Positions 51,714 to 63,680 of a DNA stretch of 64,000 bases are shown here, piece after piece. The stretch comes from Paraspadella gotoi (lineage: Eukaryota > Chaetognatha), in NCBI GenBank assembly GCA_051294375.1, contig CM119270.1:18201710-18265709 (forward strand), given 5' to 3'. Both the position numbers and the translations under genes were made by a program. The notes below the pieces were generated by a model. That model was not told where the DNA came from, did not search any database, and was given only the letters and a program-made list of their open reading frames with translations. The stretch's first letter is position 1; every line of letters starts with the position of its first letter.

Positions 51714-51761
51714 CAATAAAAGCGGAAAGACCGCTGGCGGCGGAGGAGGCGGTGATATCGC

Positions 51762-51785
51762 CAAGATTGAATGCGTTCAATCTTG
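51762..51785. other. perfect 10-bp inverted repeat
   Basis: CAAGATTGAA - TGCG - TTCAATCTTG, five bases before a 10-N gap. Confidence 0.8.
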
Positions 51786-52165
51786 AGAGANNNNNNNNNN
51801 ACTCATGGCCCCTTTCCACCGCCCTTCCCTTACTCTTTTCTCTCGTCTTATTGACATGACCGGCTCTGTCTTGCCTTGCCTTGCCTTTCTTGCCTTGCTT
51901 TGCCCTGCCGACCCAGGACCTCCCCCCCTTTTGTAGTTATCGAATACTTTTAAATTAAAAGTACAAAAATATTTTAAAATTATTTTCCAAGCTTAAAATT
52001 TACGGCGTTTGTTTGTTTAGTATTAATTTCATTATTAAATACATTTTATAGCTTCTCATTAATTTCCGTTTCCAACTTTTCTGTCATCCCACTTATGTAT
52101 TTTCTTTTTCTTCTCTGTCAAAATATTCCACCTTTTCTATTCTTTCCTTCAAAATGGAGGTTGCC

Positions 52166-52167
<2 letters not shown>

Positions 52168-52200
<33 letters not shown>

Positions 52201-52375
52201 NNNNNNNNNNNNNNNNNNNNNNNNNNNTTCTTCTCTTATCCTCTCTCTCTCTCTCTTCTCTCTCGATTCCTTATATTCTCTCTCATCTTCTCTTTTCTTC
52301 TTCTTTTTGTCTTTCATCTTCTCTCTTCCTCTCTCTCTTCTCTCTCTCTCTCTCTTTATCTCTTCCATATTCTCG
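52168..52375 (+). repeat. CT arrays around a 27-N gap
   Basis: Pure CT at 52,168-52,200, imperfect CT at 52,228-52,372. Confidence 0.9.
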
Positions 52376-52384
52376 CGGAAATTT

Positions 52385-53286
52385 CCGAGAGTATCTGTTC
52401 TCGAGAATTAATAGAAAAACCAACAAAAACAAAACAAAAATTTTAAAACAAACTAAAAAAACGAAAACAAAAATTTAAGAACAATATTAGAACGAAAGAA
52501 TTGTTGAATGTTTAAAAACAACCATTTTTATTTTTAAATCTCTGTTTGTGAAAAGTTAAAAAATATTTTCGTTTCAATCTCAAACGCAAAGAAGTGAGAA
52601 AACACAATATCTAACAACAAAATTGCAGAAAAAGATTAAAGAAAAACATTTTGTTAAAAAAAAAAAAAAAAAAACTAATATCAAAAGAGAAAGAAAAAAT
52701 CCCATTATCGAAATTCCAGTTTTGAGTCTCGCTTTTCTTTCATGTTTTCCTTTCCTTTCTTTTTCGAGGAGTTTGAACCGCATTTCTAAGAAATGGGTCG
52801 GCGGTGAGGAGAGCGCACTCTTTTAGCTCCCATTCTTTTCTCTCTCACGTTGGAAAGGTTGACCGCGAGTTTCACACCTCCTCTTTTACAACACTCCAAA
52901 GCAGCACATGAGACAGTGTCAACAGTTGTGTCCTTCTTTACTTTTCTTTACTTCTCTACATCAGAGAGTTTCAACATTATGGAGTCTTACAGTTGAGTCC
53001 TTCTTCTTTACTTTTCTTTACTTCTCTATCTTTTTCTGTTACGAATTTCCGGTCAATCCCTTCGTCCGTCTATCGTTTGGTCAGTCCCTTGATCCGTCTC
53101 TCGGTCTGTCGGTCAACACCACTCAGAACACCGGTATCGGTCGAGTCAGGAAAATTTGTGAAAGAGGTCGTGAGCGCCTCGGTCACCGGTTCAACAAAAC
53201 AACGGGGAAACGATAAAAGAAAAAGCCTAACATAAGACTTTAAAATTTGAAACGACTCAATAATTAAAATGTCTGAAACAAAAACA
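52385..53286. other. anonymous sequence in innexin intron 1
   Basis: A-rich, with a run of about 20 A at 52,655-52,674. A 50-bp segment (TTCTTTACTTTTCTTTACTTCTC) is duplicated at 52,932 and 53,007, each within AGAGTTTCAAC/ACAGTTGAGTCC-like context. No gene. Confidence 0.6.
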
Positions 53287-53311
53287 NNNNNNNNNNNNNN
53301 NNNNNNNNNNN

Positions 53312-54399
53312 GTAGAAGTTATTCCAGTTCCCTGTATACGCAAATAATTTACATAAATTCCCCTTAAAGTATTAAATCCGATTCTCTCAAAAAGCTAAAT
53401 CTAAATCTTTCCTAAAAATCTCTCCTCTTTCAATTCGCATGAAGTATACAACGAGATTTTGGAAGAAGAATGATGAATCAGCGTACCAAAATTACACGCG
53501 AGAAGGAGAGTAAAGAGAGAGATGAGAGAGAGAGAGAAGAGAGATAGAGAGAGCAGATAGAACGAGTCGCACGACGCGACGGTAGTACTTCGACATCCAT
53601 CAATTTGCTAAGTCCCGAGTAGGCTGCAGTCTTATCGTAATTGTCGGGTCATTTCAATTGAAGCTTTGTATCTCGAAGCCCGTTCTGCTGATTGTTTGCA
53701 TCATTTGTGTCTTAATTGGGTTTCCCGTTCACCGTCTTATAACAATGACATCAATTTATTGAATTGTTGTATCATTCGCTGCAGGTTGCCATTCTGGAAG
53801 GGATTTTCGTCGTTCAAGTCATTTTCTGGACTGATGCATCATTATTGTCTAATTCTTCAGTATGATTAAAATAACTCAATCTTATTTTAGCATTCATTTA
53901 CGACCTTCATTTACAGGGAATGAAATTTCATGACCTAGAGAATTGCCGAACTGAAAGTATGAAATTACTCTTCATTACGAAAAGAAGATTAATTAAATAT
54001 TTACTAAATCAAAAATTTTTTTCATATGCGTAATGTATGAATACGATCATGATACAATCAATTTAACAAAATAAATTCATTCAATAAATTCGTCAAGTCG
54101 TCGCATAAATTTCCTCTCCTCATATCTTCCGTATATTCGATTGCTTGGTTTCGCCCGCTGCTTGATATATGATTTGCTTTGCTCAATTCGAAATTGCTTG
54201 GCTGCGAATAAACCATCTGTTTCTGGTTTTCCGAAAGCAAAACAGTGGAAAAACGATTTTCCTTTTTGAAACGGAACGATCAGGACCGCTGAGGGACCGC
54301 AAAAAAGAAAAAAACTATTCATCAAAAATTGCGCGATCGGGTTGAGTTATAATCTCCTCAGGCCTGTCTCTCTCTCTCTCCTCATCTCTTCTCTCTCTC

Positions 54400-54430
<31 letters not shown>

Positions 54431-54640
54431 ACTCTCTTTCTCCTCTCACACAAAATAATATGGCCGGAAAAAGTTGAAGTGCAGATTCTCACAGTTTGAG
54501 TGCGGAGGGGTTGAGGCGCTGTTAGGGAGAGGGACTAATTCGTTTCTTTCGCCAAAAATGAAAACAAAGTTGTTGTTTGTTTCAGACATTTAATTATAAA
54601 GATGGGAAAGCAGTCGTTATTCAAATTCCTTAAAATGCTT
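53312..54640 (+). repeat. left arm of a large imperfect inverted repeat
   Basis: Starts at the first base after a 25-N gap. Read forward, it matches the reverse complement of 57,012 down to about 55,735. Matching landmarks are GAAGTTATT.CAGTTCCC.GTATACG, ATCCGATTCTCTCAAAA, TTCAATTGAAGCTTTG, ATGATGCATCATTTATTG-type words, the CT tract (54,367-54,440), ACAAAATAATATGG, and CTGTTAGGGAGAGGGAC. Differences are dominated by indels. No gene is recognised in it. Confidence 0.8.
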
Positions 54641-55734
54641 CAGTACTGTAATCATGATGATTTGGTTTACGAAGAGTGTCCACTATTTTTTCTGATTCTA
54701 AATACTTGAATCTCGGTGTCCCGTTTGCCTTATTTATCTCGGCTACTCTACTGTTTTATGTTGATTACCGTACGTGAGAACCAGAGGCGCACTCCACCGA
54801 CCCTCTTTCCATACAAAAACTTTCTCTTCAACTTGACATCGAACCCCAATGCATTAAAGCTGGAGTCTGTGTCTGAGCTGTGACCCGACAACCGACAGAG
54901 GGACGAGATTCAAGACAGAGAGACAGAATAGTGAGGGACAGTAGACCAAGAATTTTCGAAGAGGAGCAGGATGGTTCGAAGGATACCCGGATAATTCCAG
55001 AAGTCACTCGGCAGATACGTTAAATATTTCGATAACATTCGGATTCCTTTCTTACGTGACGGCCCTCGATCCAGACGTCACGGAGCGGTGAAAACTATAT
55101 TATATACTGATCAATACTACAATCCAACATGTGAACCGGCTGGCCGGACCGGAGATAAACACCGAATCATCGCGGGGTGTTCTTGATGTGCATAAGTCCC
55201 TCGGGTGTTGATGGAAGATAAATGAGCACGCGCACGAGCCACATAGACCATTACTCTATAGAGACGTGCATATGTGAGGTCATTTCCCTACTCATCAGTG
55301 TCCATAGACTTTTCATGTATAGGTTATATCTACTATGCCATCGAGTAGAGTCCAGAGGTCACGTGCTAATCGTAGGAGCGCCTCTGTCGATCTAGTCTCT
55401 ACTTCGGTCTTGTTAATCTTTCAACAAAACAACGTGACGTGTGGTGGGTGTGAGTGCGCTGGAGCATAGGATGTCCGGAAGGAATGGGGGCGGTGCCGGT
55501 CGGGGGATGGCTGGCGTGGAGGTATGGATGCGGAGGGAGGAGTGTGCGTTCGGGAGAGTGGTGGGGGGGAGGGCATTGGGTGATGAGAGCCTCGGACGGA
55601 GCGCAGTAGCGGTGTGGAGTGGGATGGGAGTGTGCGACCAGACGATGGGGGTGGGAGCGGGGTCTCAGTGACCGAACACATTAAAAATAAATAAGTTATC
55701 CCTACCACTAACATAAAGACATCTTTCTTTTATA
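54641..55734. other. spacer between the inverted arms, with a G-rich segment at 55,435-55,675
   Basis: No gene seen. The G-rich part has many GGG/GTG words and reads as short Gly/Arg or Pro/Ser frames. Confidence 0.5.
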
Positions 55735-56780
55735 AAACTATTGAAGTGAAAAACGACTCTAATATAATATATAAGAAAGTCTGGAACTACAAAACCAAAC
55801 TTGTTTCATTGAGGCCTCGAAGAAAGGTGAGGGGCCGGGGCGGGCGAGCGGGGGGAATAACGATCAAGGTCCCTCTCCCTAACAGCCGCCCCCACCCCCA
55901 CTCCCCGCAACTCAAAACTGTCGGCTCAGAGACTGTGTTGACGAATCTTGCAATCAATTTTTCCGCCATATTATTTTTGTGACCATACGGCTTTCAGTGA
56001 AGACGAGAGAAGAGAGAGAGAGAGAGGAGAGAGAGGACGACCGAGAGACGAGAGAGAGAGAGAAGAGGAGAGAGAGAGATGAGAGAGAGACACAGGCCAC
56101 TGGAGAATTATAACTCAAACCCGGACGCAAAATATTTTGATGGGAATAGTTTTTCTTTTTTCCGCTCAGCGTCCGATCGTTCGTTCAAAAAGCAAAATCC
56201 TTTCTTCAACTGTTTTCTCTTCGAAAACCAGAAACAGATGGATTATTTCGCGCCAAGCATTTCGAATTCGAGCCAAGCAAATCATTAATCAAGCAGCGAA
56301 ACCAAGCAATCGATAAACTGAGGAAGAAGAGGAGAGGAAATTATCGACGATTGAACGAATTATTGAATGAATTTAATTTTGTTAAATTATTGTATCTATA
56401 TAGTATACATTACGCATATGAAAAAAATTTTTGAATTTAGTAAAATATTTCAATTAATCTGTTCATGCTAAAATTCTCTAGTTCATGAATTCATTCTGTA
56501 AATGAGGTCGTAAATGATGCAAAAGCAATTGAGTATTTTAATCATACTGAAGAAATTAGACAATAAATGATGCATTCAGCCAGAAAATGATTGAACGACG
56601 AAATCCCAATTCCAGATGCAACCTGGCAGCGAATGATACAACAAATCAATAAATGATGCAACCAGACAGCAAATGATGCAACAAATCAGGAACGGCTTCG
56701 AGTCAAAGCTTCAATTATGACTCCACATTACGAAATCAGCTCGACTTGCAAATTTGGGATGCGAAGACACGTCGCTCGCT

Positions 56781-56847
<67 letters not shown>

Positions 56848-57012
56848 CGCTGTACTTTTTGTACGCTCGGTCATCAGTCTTCTTCCAAATCTGTTTATAT
56901 CACGAATTGAAGAGGAGAGATTTGGAAAGATTTAGATTTATTTTGAGAGAATCGGATTTAAATTTAGGGAAATTTATGTAATTATCGTATACGGGAACTG
57001 AAATAACTTCTG
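55735..57012 (-). repeat. right arm of the large imperfect inverted repeat
   Basis: Reverse-complement partner of 53,312-54,640. It includes GA tract 55,999-56,090 (partner of the CT tract) and CT tract 56,785-56,843 (partner of the GA tract 53,505-53,560). Words such as AAATGATGCAAC recur at 56,650-56,690. It ends about 330 bp before innexin exon 2. Confidence 0.8.
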
Positions 57013-57021
57013 CCCTCCTAT

Positions 57022-57190
57022 TAGCGGTGACCCTGTGGCTCATTGATCATCGGGTACCGGGATCGATCCCCGCAGTCACTTACCCTGTGGGAAGCGTGAG
57101 GACTGCCGTATATCGCCTTGGTGGAAAACCCCCCAAGCCTGGTTCCAACCCAGAACCCGTTCCATGGCTTATCGCAGTTAATGTATCATT
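57022..57190 (+). mobile_element. tRNA-derived SINE head
   Basis: TGTGGCTCATTGAT resembles a polymerase III A-box and GGGATCGATCCCC a B-box, about 25 bp apart. This is the usual arrangement in animal tRNA SINEs. A non-tRNA body follows (GCCTTGGTGGAAAAC..CCCAAGCCTGG). It sits between the inverted repeat and exon 2. It is not the same family as the 7,830 element apart from the B-box. Confidence 0.65.
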
Positions 57191-57339
57191 AGAACAAGTT
57201 TTTATTTTTGTTATAGTTTTTACAATGTTACTTATCGTAATATAAAAGTCTCATTTTCACACCCTTGTTCCCCCGCGTACCTTCGACTTCACCTAGTCTC
57301 CACCCCCCCGGACCACCCCCTTACCCCCTTTTCTCACAG

Positions 57340-57558
57340 TGCCTTACACCCACTTATTTCACGGGCGCTCAAGCCGATTACGTGAACAACTACTGTTGGA
57401 CAGCTTCGACGTATTACATGGTGGACATGGAGGGCGCTTCGTCCAATCAGAACCGGCAGAGCGGAAACCTGATGACGCAACAAGCCAGTCAGGGGCTCGA
57501 ACCCGAATACGTCGGGCCCAACACCAAGGGCAAGAAAGAAAGAGTGTCTTACTATCAA
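57340..57558 (+). CDS. innexin, coding exon 2 (extracellular loop 1)
   Basis: This exon of 73 codons begins after a pyrimidine-rich tract ending TTTTCTCACAG and ends at YYQ followed by GTGAGT, again phase 0. It continues the 47,015 exon without a break as ...GDPIE|CLTPTYFTGAQADYV. It holds the first two conserved loop-1 cysteines, residues 52 and 70 of the protein, in the pattern C..P..FTGxxxxYxxxYCW, and ends at the YYQ of the family's YYQWVP motif. The W should start the next exon, which I do not see in the window. Two features are odd. The residue after the first Cys is Leu where most innexins have Trp. The stretch from CW to YYQ is also long, about 50 residues rich in Gln, Asn, Ser and Gly. 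No N-x-S/T glycosylation site is present in it. Flanking sequence on either side is noncoding. Confidence 0.9.
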
Positions 57559-57699
57559 GTGAGTACGTTTAAAAAAAACGGGAGAGTCCAACTCGGGAGT
57601 CTTCCTGATTTTGTCTTGTTTTGTTTTGGGGGTTTTTTTTTTTTCGTTTTGTTTGGGGAGTTTTTCGTGTCTGTGGGGTTTCGGGAGTTGCGGTTTTGG

Positions 57700-58010
57700 G
57701 TAAAGCGTTGTATTCTAAATTGAACTTTTTATTATAATTCTAAAAGTGAGAAATGAACAACATTGTACTAATGAACATTAATATATAAAAAATATATATT
57801 TAAGGAAAAACAGTTTTTATTGGTGATTAATAAAATGCCTAAAATATATTATAAATTTTTAAATTGACGCAGTAGGCTATATTTATACTAGTATTAACCA
57901 TAGGGGTTTTTTGCATTTGCGAGGTTTCGGGAGTTTTAAAGGTTCTAGGGTTTTCAGGGTTTGAGGAGTTTTTATAGTTTTGGATTTTGGGTTTTTGGAT
58001 GTTTTAATTT
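57700..58010. other. AT-rich intron 2 sequence
   Basis: No gene. GGGTTTT/GGAGTTTT words recur at 57,905-57,998. Confidence 0.6.
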
Positions 58011-58100
58011 ACGTGATTTATCTTGTGTGCACGTGATTGAGCTCGTGAGCAAGTGATTGAGCTTCTGTGCACGTGATTGAGCTTGTGTGAGTTAGTATGG
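58010..58100 (+). repeat. 22-bp minisatellite with CACGTGATTGAGCT units
   Basis: Four to five units of (G)CACGTGATTGAGCTTGTGTG. Two carry an intact CACGTG, others CAAGTG or TACGTG. Confidence 0.8.
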
Positions 58101-58204
58101 GTGAGAGTCCGTGCGTGAGTTTGATTAAACATCAATCGTGATTCTTCAAATTCGCTTTTGTCCTCAGACGTCTATTCTTCTTCTCTTTTACTTTAAATCT
58201 AATT

Positions 58205-58680
58205 TATAGCCCGAGACTTTTTTTTCTTTTTTCTTCCTCTTTCATCCTTCTGTCTTGTATTCTTCTTCTTCCGTCTTTAATTCTCTTCCTCTCCTTCTTT
58301 TCTTCTTCCTACTTCTCTTTAATTTTCTTTGTATCCTTTCCTCTTTCCTCTTTGTAAACGTCCTTCACTTTCATTGTCTCCTTCTCTCATTCTCTTTTAC
58401 TTATTACGTCCTTCACTTTCTTTGTCTCCTTCTCTCCTTCTCTTTTACTGCTTAGTGCTTACATCCTTTATTTTCTTTCTATCCTTCTCTTCTCATTCCT
58501 CCTTTTTTCTTTCCGTCCTTTCTTTTCTTTGTCTCCTTCTCTCCTTCTATTTTACTTATTATGTCCCTTATTTTCTTTGTCTCCTTCTCTTCTCCTTCCT
58601 CCCTTTTTTCTTTCCCTTCTTTATTTTCTTTGTCTCCTTCTCTTTTTCTTATTCACTCTGTCCCTCATTCTTTGATGATG
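58205..58680 (+). repeat. pyrimidine tract with CTTTGTCTCCTTCTCTC units
   Basis: Repeated 50-60 bp units containing TTTTCTTTGTCTCCTTCTCTCCTTCT and TTTTACTTATTA. Frames are Leu/Ser/Phe artefacts. Confidence 0.8.
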
Positions 58681-58748
58681 CGTGACCAGAAACGCGGAAT
58701 CGAAGACACAACGCGTCCGCGACCTTTGACCCGAAGCCCCTTGAGAAG

Positions 58749-58831
<83 letters not shown>

Positions 58832-58865
58832 ATTGTCTCTCTTTCTCTCTCTCTCTCTCTCTCGG
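58749..58865 (+). repeat. (GAAA)20 followed by CT array
   Basis: Pure GAAA through 58,831, then CT to 58,862; strand composition inverts within 8 bp. Confidence 0.95.
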
Positions 58866-59121
58866 ACGATGAAAAAGACATGATCTCCGACATGATATTA
58901 GCTTATTAATTTCTAGGCGACGAAATATATATATATATATATAAATATAATAAGAAACGCGAGTCTGACAGAGAATCAATAACAGAAGGAGGAAAAAAAA
59001 AGAGGAGAAAGAGGAAATATAAATTAAGCGTTGAATCAATTGGAAACTTNNNNNNNNNNNNNNNNNNNNNNNNNACTTCTTCTCTTTTCTTCCTCAATAT
59101 TTCCTCCTTAATTGGCACGAA

Positions 59122-59262
<141 letters not shown>

Positions 59263-59599
59263 AAAATAGGGGAGGAGAAGAGGATGAAAGGAAAAAGGAA
59301 AGAAGAAGGGGATAGGTAGAAAAGGAAGGAAGGATTACGCTCTGCTCAGTCAAATCGAAACTAGAAATAAGAAACCGCGCGAAGAACCATGGAATTCTAA
59401 ACGACGAGACAAAGACGACAGACAAGACATCTGAGCAAAAACACACAATTGTTCGAAACAATAGACGATGAACATCCGAGAAAAAAAAAGTTAAACTGAA
59501 AAACCCGGAAAAAGTCGTGCGGAAAAGACGACGGGATATACAACGACAACGACGAAACGACAACAATCAACGCGGAGAGAGAAGACAGGAGACATCTCC

Positions 59600-61560
59600 G
59601 CAATCCGATATCCGTGAACTAAATGATTTCCCGCGAGGCGAAACTCAATGAATGGCGCGCGAGGCCTCCAAATTTCTATCCCTTCTATTTTTATTTCTGC
59701 CTCTTAAAAAAATCTCTCGGGCTATTTCAAACCCCCTAATTTTTCTGGCAACTGTTTTAAAACTCAAACTGAAAAATTTAATTTCTAAATTCCTAAAACA
59801 AAATTAAAACAACGTGGGGTAAAAGTTTTTTTTAAACAACCGAACTAAAAACGATCTTAAATAGAAAAAAAATGATCATAGGTTAATTTTAAACGAACCG
59901 AAATGAATGCCGGCTTATGGGAAATGTGGCCTTTTTCCATTCGTTTCGCTCCAACTATTCTTATTCGTTTAACTGAGTTATTCAATTGGCTCTTTGAAGT
60001 GGAAGAATAGATTTTCGCCCAGGTCTGCCACAAAAATAGTTTTTAAAAATTATTTCTTTATTTAATTCAGTTAACTCCGATTCTTTAATATATTTTTTCT
60101 TTTTCAAAAAAATAATTGGAGGAAACACTGCAAGAATCCAAAATGACACATGAAATATGACGTATATGACGTAAAAGACAATGACGTTGGTTGACTAAAA
60201 TTAGGGATCAACGTCCAGAGATAATATAGGATTTCGAACTATTAGCAAAAGTAACTTTCAGGTTGGTCTTGACTAAATATTTAAACATCATTTTCAAAAA
60301 AAATTTATATTATACGTCTTGATTTAATACATTAAATATTACTTGTCCTTTTTTAATATTAATAGAAATTTTTTTTTTAGAAAATCTTAAAAGATGTTAT
60401 TTTGATTGGATCGATCTGGTTATGAAGGCCGGATGTAAAAGGTGATAAGATAGGAAATATATTCGGCTGGTGTGTTACAAAAATTGTTCTAGCGTTTGCT
60501 TGTGAAAAAATAAAAAACTGATAAAATCATCGAAAAGATGATGATGATGATGATTTTTAACGGTTTTTGCTTATTTTTGACTCACTTAATCATGAAAATA
60601 TTTAAAAAAAGAATTATACTTTGGGTAGACAACTTTTTATGAGCTATCTGAATCTGTCTTAAAATTTAAAAATTATCAAAACAACAATTTGGCCTTTTCC
60701 TATTTATAAATAATATTAAATTAATTATTTGGGTATAGAGCCAACATAAGAAAATGTTTTGTTCATTGAAAGTATACTTAACAATGTACTGGAGTGTTTC
60801 GCTTTGGTGAGCTTAAATCCATTCTAGAGTTTTTGATTCAACTCCATTGAGTGGGTTACACCTACTAAAATACGTTGTTCGCCTAAACTTATCAGCGGAG
60901 CACCGTGATGGTCGTACCATGATCTTTTTCGTAAATAGTTATCAAAGCATTGAAAACGTGCGCCGAAACTGGCGACTGAGACGCCGGAGAGACCGCGCAT
61001 TGTCCCACGCCGAGAGGGAATCGTTCTATTGTTGTGTCGAACTTATGACTCAAAAGCAGAAGCGAATTTTAAACTGAAAAAATATTTTTATCAAGTCTGA
61101 ATGCAAAAGATTCATTTTTAATCGAAGTTAAAAAAAATGTTTCAACAGAATATGTAAATTGAGATTAAAAGACGTTGTTTATTTTTAGACTGACTTCTTA
61201 TTTTTGTTTCATCTCCCAGTGTCATTAAGTGAAGGTGGTCGAGATAAACTTGCGAACAATTAATGAGAATGAATCGACTTTTAATGAATGAAAAAAAAGC
61301 CGAAATGGAATCGAGACAATGTGCTATTGCTTTTCATGGAGAGGACAGAGAAAGAAAGAAAGAGAAAACTTTGCTTTAAATTTGATAAACAAATCTCAAC
61401 ATTAAAAAATGATTATAAATTATTGTAAAGTTTTCCGAATAAGCGTTTGAACAATTATTTGTAGTAATGAACATTTCACATAAAATTGCGGTGGTGACTT
61501 TAATTTCTCTTCTGTAGAAAAATATCACTCAGGGTCTCCCAATTGATCACTCTTGGCAAC
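59600..61560. other. low-repeat AT-rich region; weak open frame at 60,847-61,077
   Basis: The quietest part of the window. A 76-codon plus-strand frame opens with TTG rather than ATG (first in-frame Met about residue 25). It encodes an Arg-rich stretch, NSYQSIENVRRNWRLRRRRD. This faintly recalls the N-terminal helix-turn-helix of mariner-type transposase relatives, but the match is not good enough to call. No catalytic domain follows. A (GAT)6 run lies at 60,538-60,556. Confidence 0.35.
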
Positions 61561-61799
61561 CGATAACCGTTTACCATTTGTGCCACTTATTTGCCCTTAT
61601 TCCATTTCTATCACTCCGCACTCCTCCCTATCATTTTGCCACTCTTGCGTCACCTCCCCATAATTTTGCCACTCCCGTCACCCTCTCGTCATGTGCACTC
61701 TGTCCTCGTTCCTTTCGGTGGAGCCTCTTTTCACCTGAGTCACTTCCACGTCCAGGCGTTCAAAGCGCGAAGAGAAAAAGTGTTCCGGCCGTGCCAGCG

Positions 61800-62012
61800 T
61801 CCATCTCTTGTCTCTTCATCTCTCTCGACTCCGATCGTCTCTCTCTCCTCCAGTCTCTTGCTTCCTCCCCTTCTCTCTCTCTCATATCTCTCTTCTCTAT
61901 CTCTCTCTCTCTCTCTCTCTTCCTCTCTCTCTCTCTTCTCCTCTCTGCTCCCTCTCTCCTATCCTGCTCTCTCTCCTCATCTCTCATCCATCTTCCCTCT
62001 CCTTCCTCCACC
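61800..62012 (+). repeat. imperfect CT array
   Basis: CT with ATC, TCC and GCTC interruptions. Confidence 0.85.
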
Positions 62013-62479
62013 TATAGAATCCTTTAATTTATTTTTTTTTATTTTTAAAAAAAAGTTTTTTAATTCCTCAAACTCGGCGCCACAACCCGACTGGGACGGG
62101 CGACTCCATCTCACGTCCCATGTTGGCGTCGGATCGAGAAAGAGAAATTTCTCTTTTCTTATTCTTCTTTTTTTACGTCATTTTTAAAATCCTTTACCTC
62201 ATCTTCCCTCATTATTGTCATTGACGATTTACTAAAAAAAAAAACTTTTCATCTATCTTAATTTAAATGTAGGTAAAAGGTTAAAAAAATGAATTTTATT
62301 TTATTATTTTATGCTACTTTTATTTCATTGTAGAGTGTGGGACCTTGTTCGACTGAACCAATTATTGAATGGAGTTTCTTTCCCATTCAATTATCTCATG
62401 TAATTTCTAATACTTGTCTTTTCATACATTCTTTATATTTGTTCCTGCTCTGTGTCCTGATCCTGTCTGTCTCTCCGTA

Positions 62480-62751
62480 CCTCATCTCTCTCTCTCTCTT
62501 CTCCTCCTTTCTTCTCTCACTCCTTCTCTCCTCTCTCTCTACTCTTCTTCTCGTCTCTCTCTCTCTCCTCTTCTCTCTCTCTCTCTCTTCTCTCTCACGT
62601 TGTCCACTTTCCAGGTCTTTTTTATTCTCCTGCATCTAACACGGAAACCAAAGGCGGCCAAAAGCCGGCGCGGAAAATGTGCTACGAATTCCGATTTGAT
62701 AGAGAGAGAGAGAGCGAGAGGAGAGAAAGAGAGAGAGAAGAGAGAAGAGAG

Positions 62752-62805
<54 letters not shown>

Positions 62806-63035
62806 GAAAATAAATTCGAATCGATTTTCGTCGTTTTAACGCCAAATTGCTTTTGCCATTACCGATGACGATGACGACGGACGACGACCGACAATGGACG
62901 AGACGAAGATGAAAGACGGTGACGACGTACGACGATGGACGTCGTCGACGACGACTGACTGACGACAACGTCGACGACGTTGCCTATGACGGAACGACCC
63001 AAAAAAATGATGAAAACGACGATGACGAAAAGAGA
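62480..63035 (+). repeat. CT array, then GA array, then ACG triplet array
   Basis: CT 62,484-62,597; GA 62,700-62,806; GAC/ACG 62,866-63,030. This order (pyrimidine, purine, ACG) is also seen near 39,500 in reverse. Confidence 0.85.
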
Positions 63036-63359
63036 TTTCCGTTTCCACGGAAACGGAGGACTTCTAAAGATGCGAGTCGAACAGTTAGATTTTTCCAAAG
63101 CGCAATTAATTATATATGGCTATCGCTTTCGCCATTTAACAGATTTTTATTTCCGCATGATCACATCCTTCTCGCCCTCGTTACGCATGTCCACCGCATG
63201 GCACGGAATCCTGTGAACTTAATGAAAATACGCAAATGTGAAGGATACACAAAAAAAAGAAAAAAACGAAAAATCTTTGAATCTCTCACTTTCTTCTTGT
63301 TCGCTACTCAATCACGCAGGAACTACACTTACCTACTTTTAAGCGCTATCCTTTCATAC

Positions 63360-63636
63360 CTCTCTCGTCGTCTCTCTCTTCTCTCCTCTCTCTCTCTCTC
63401 CCTCTTCTCTCTCTCTCTCTCTCTCTCGTCTCTCCCTCGTCTCTCGTCTCTCTCTCTCTCTCTCTCATCTCTCTCTTTCTCTTTTTCCTCAGTCATCATC
63501 AATTTATTCGACGAGTTCCAACTTTTCTCCATTATTTTTTTATCCATCTTTTTCGGCTTCCACTTCTTTTTTAGGTTGGACCTCTTCTTGTTCTTTTAAT
63601 CCCTCTCTCTCTTCTCTTCTCTCTCTCTCTCTACTC

Positions 63637-63678
<42 letters not shown>

Positions 63679-63680
63679 TC
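63360..63680 (+). repeat. imperfect CT arrays
   Basis: 63,361-63,482 and 63,601-63,676. The last 320 bases of the window hold nothing recognised. Confidence 0.85.

Larger units (their letters stand above)
47168..57339 (+). other. innexin intron 1 (phase 0, apparent length 10,172 bp)
   Basis: Bounded by G|GTCAGT and TTCTCACAG|T. The two exons fuse in frame with no residues missing relative to the family, so no further coding exon is expected inside. The first 500 bp are GT-rich (many TTGTTTTCTTG units). The rest holds CT tracts, a 550-bp purine tract, GTCC repeats, an ACG tract, a 37-bp minisatellite, a large imperfect inverted repeat and a tRNA-like SINE. The length is unreliable because six N gaps and a probable fold-back artefact lie inside it. 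Confidence 0.8.

Noticed and set aside
60847-61077. Possible helix-turn-helix transposase fragment
   Set aside because: Only a faint resemblance, no ATG start, no catalytic domain and no terminal repeats nearby.
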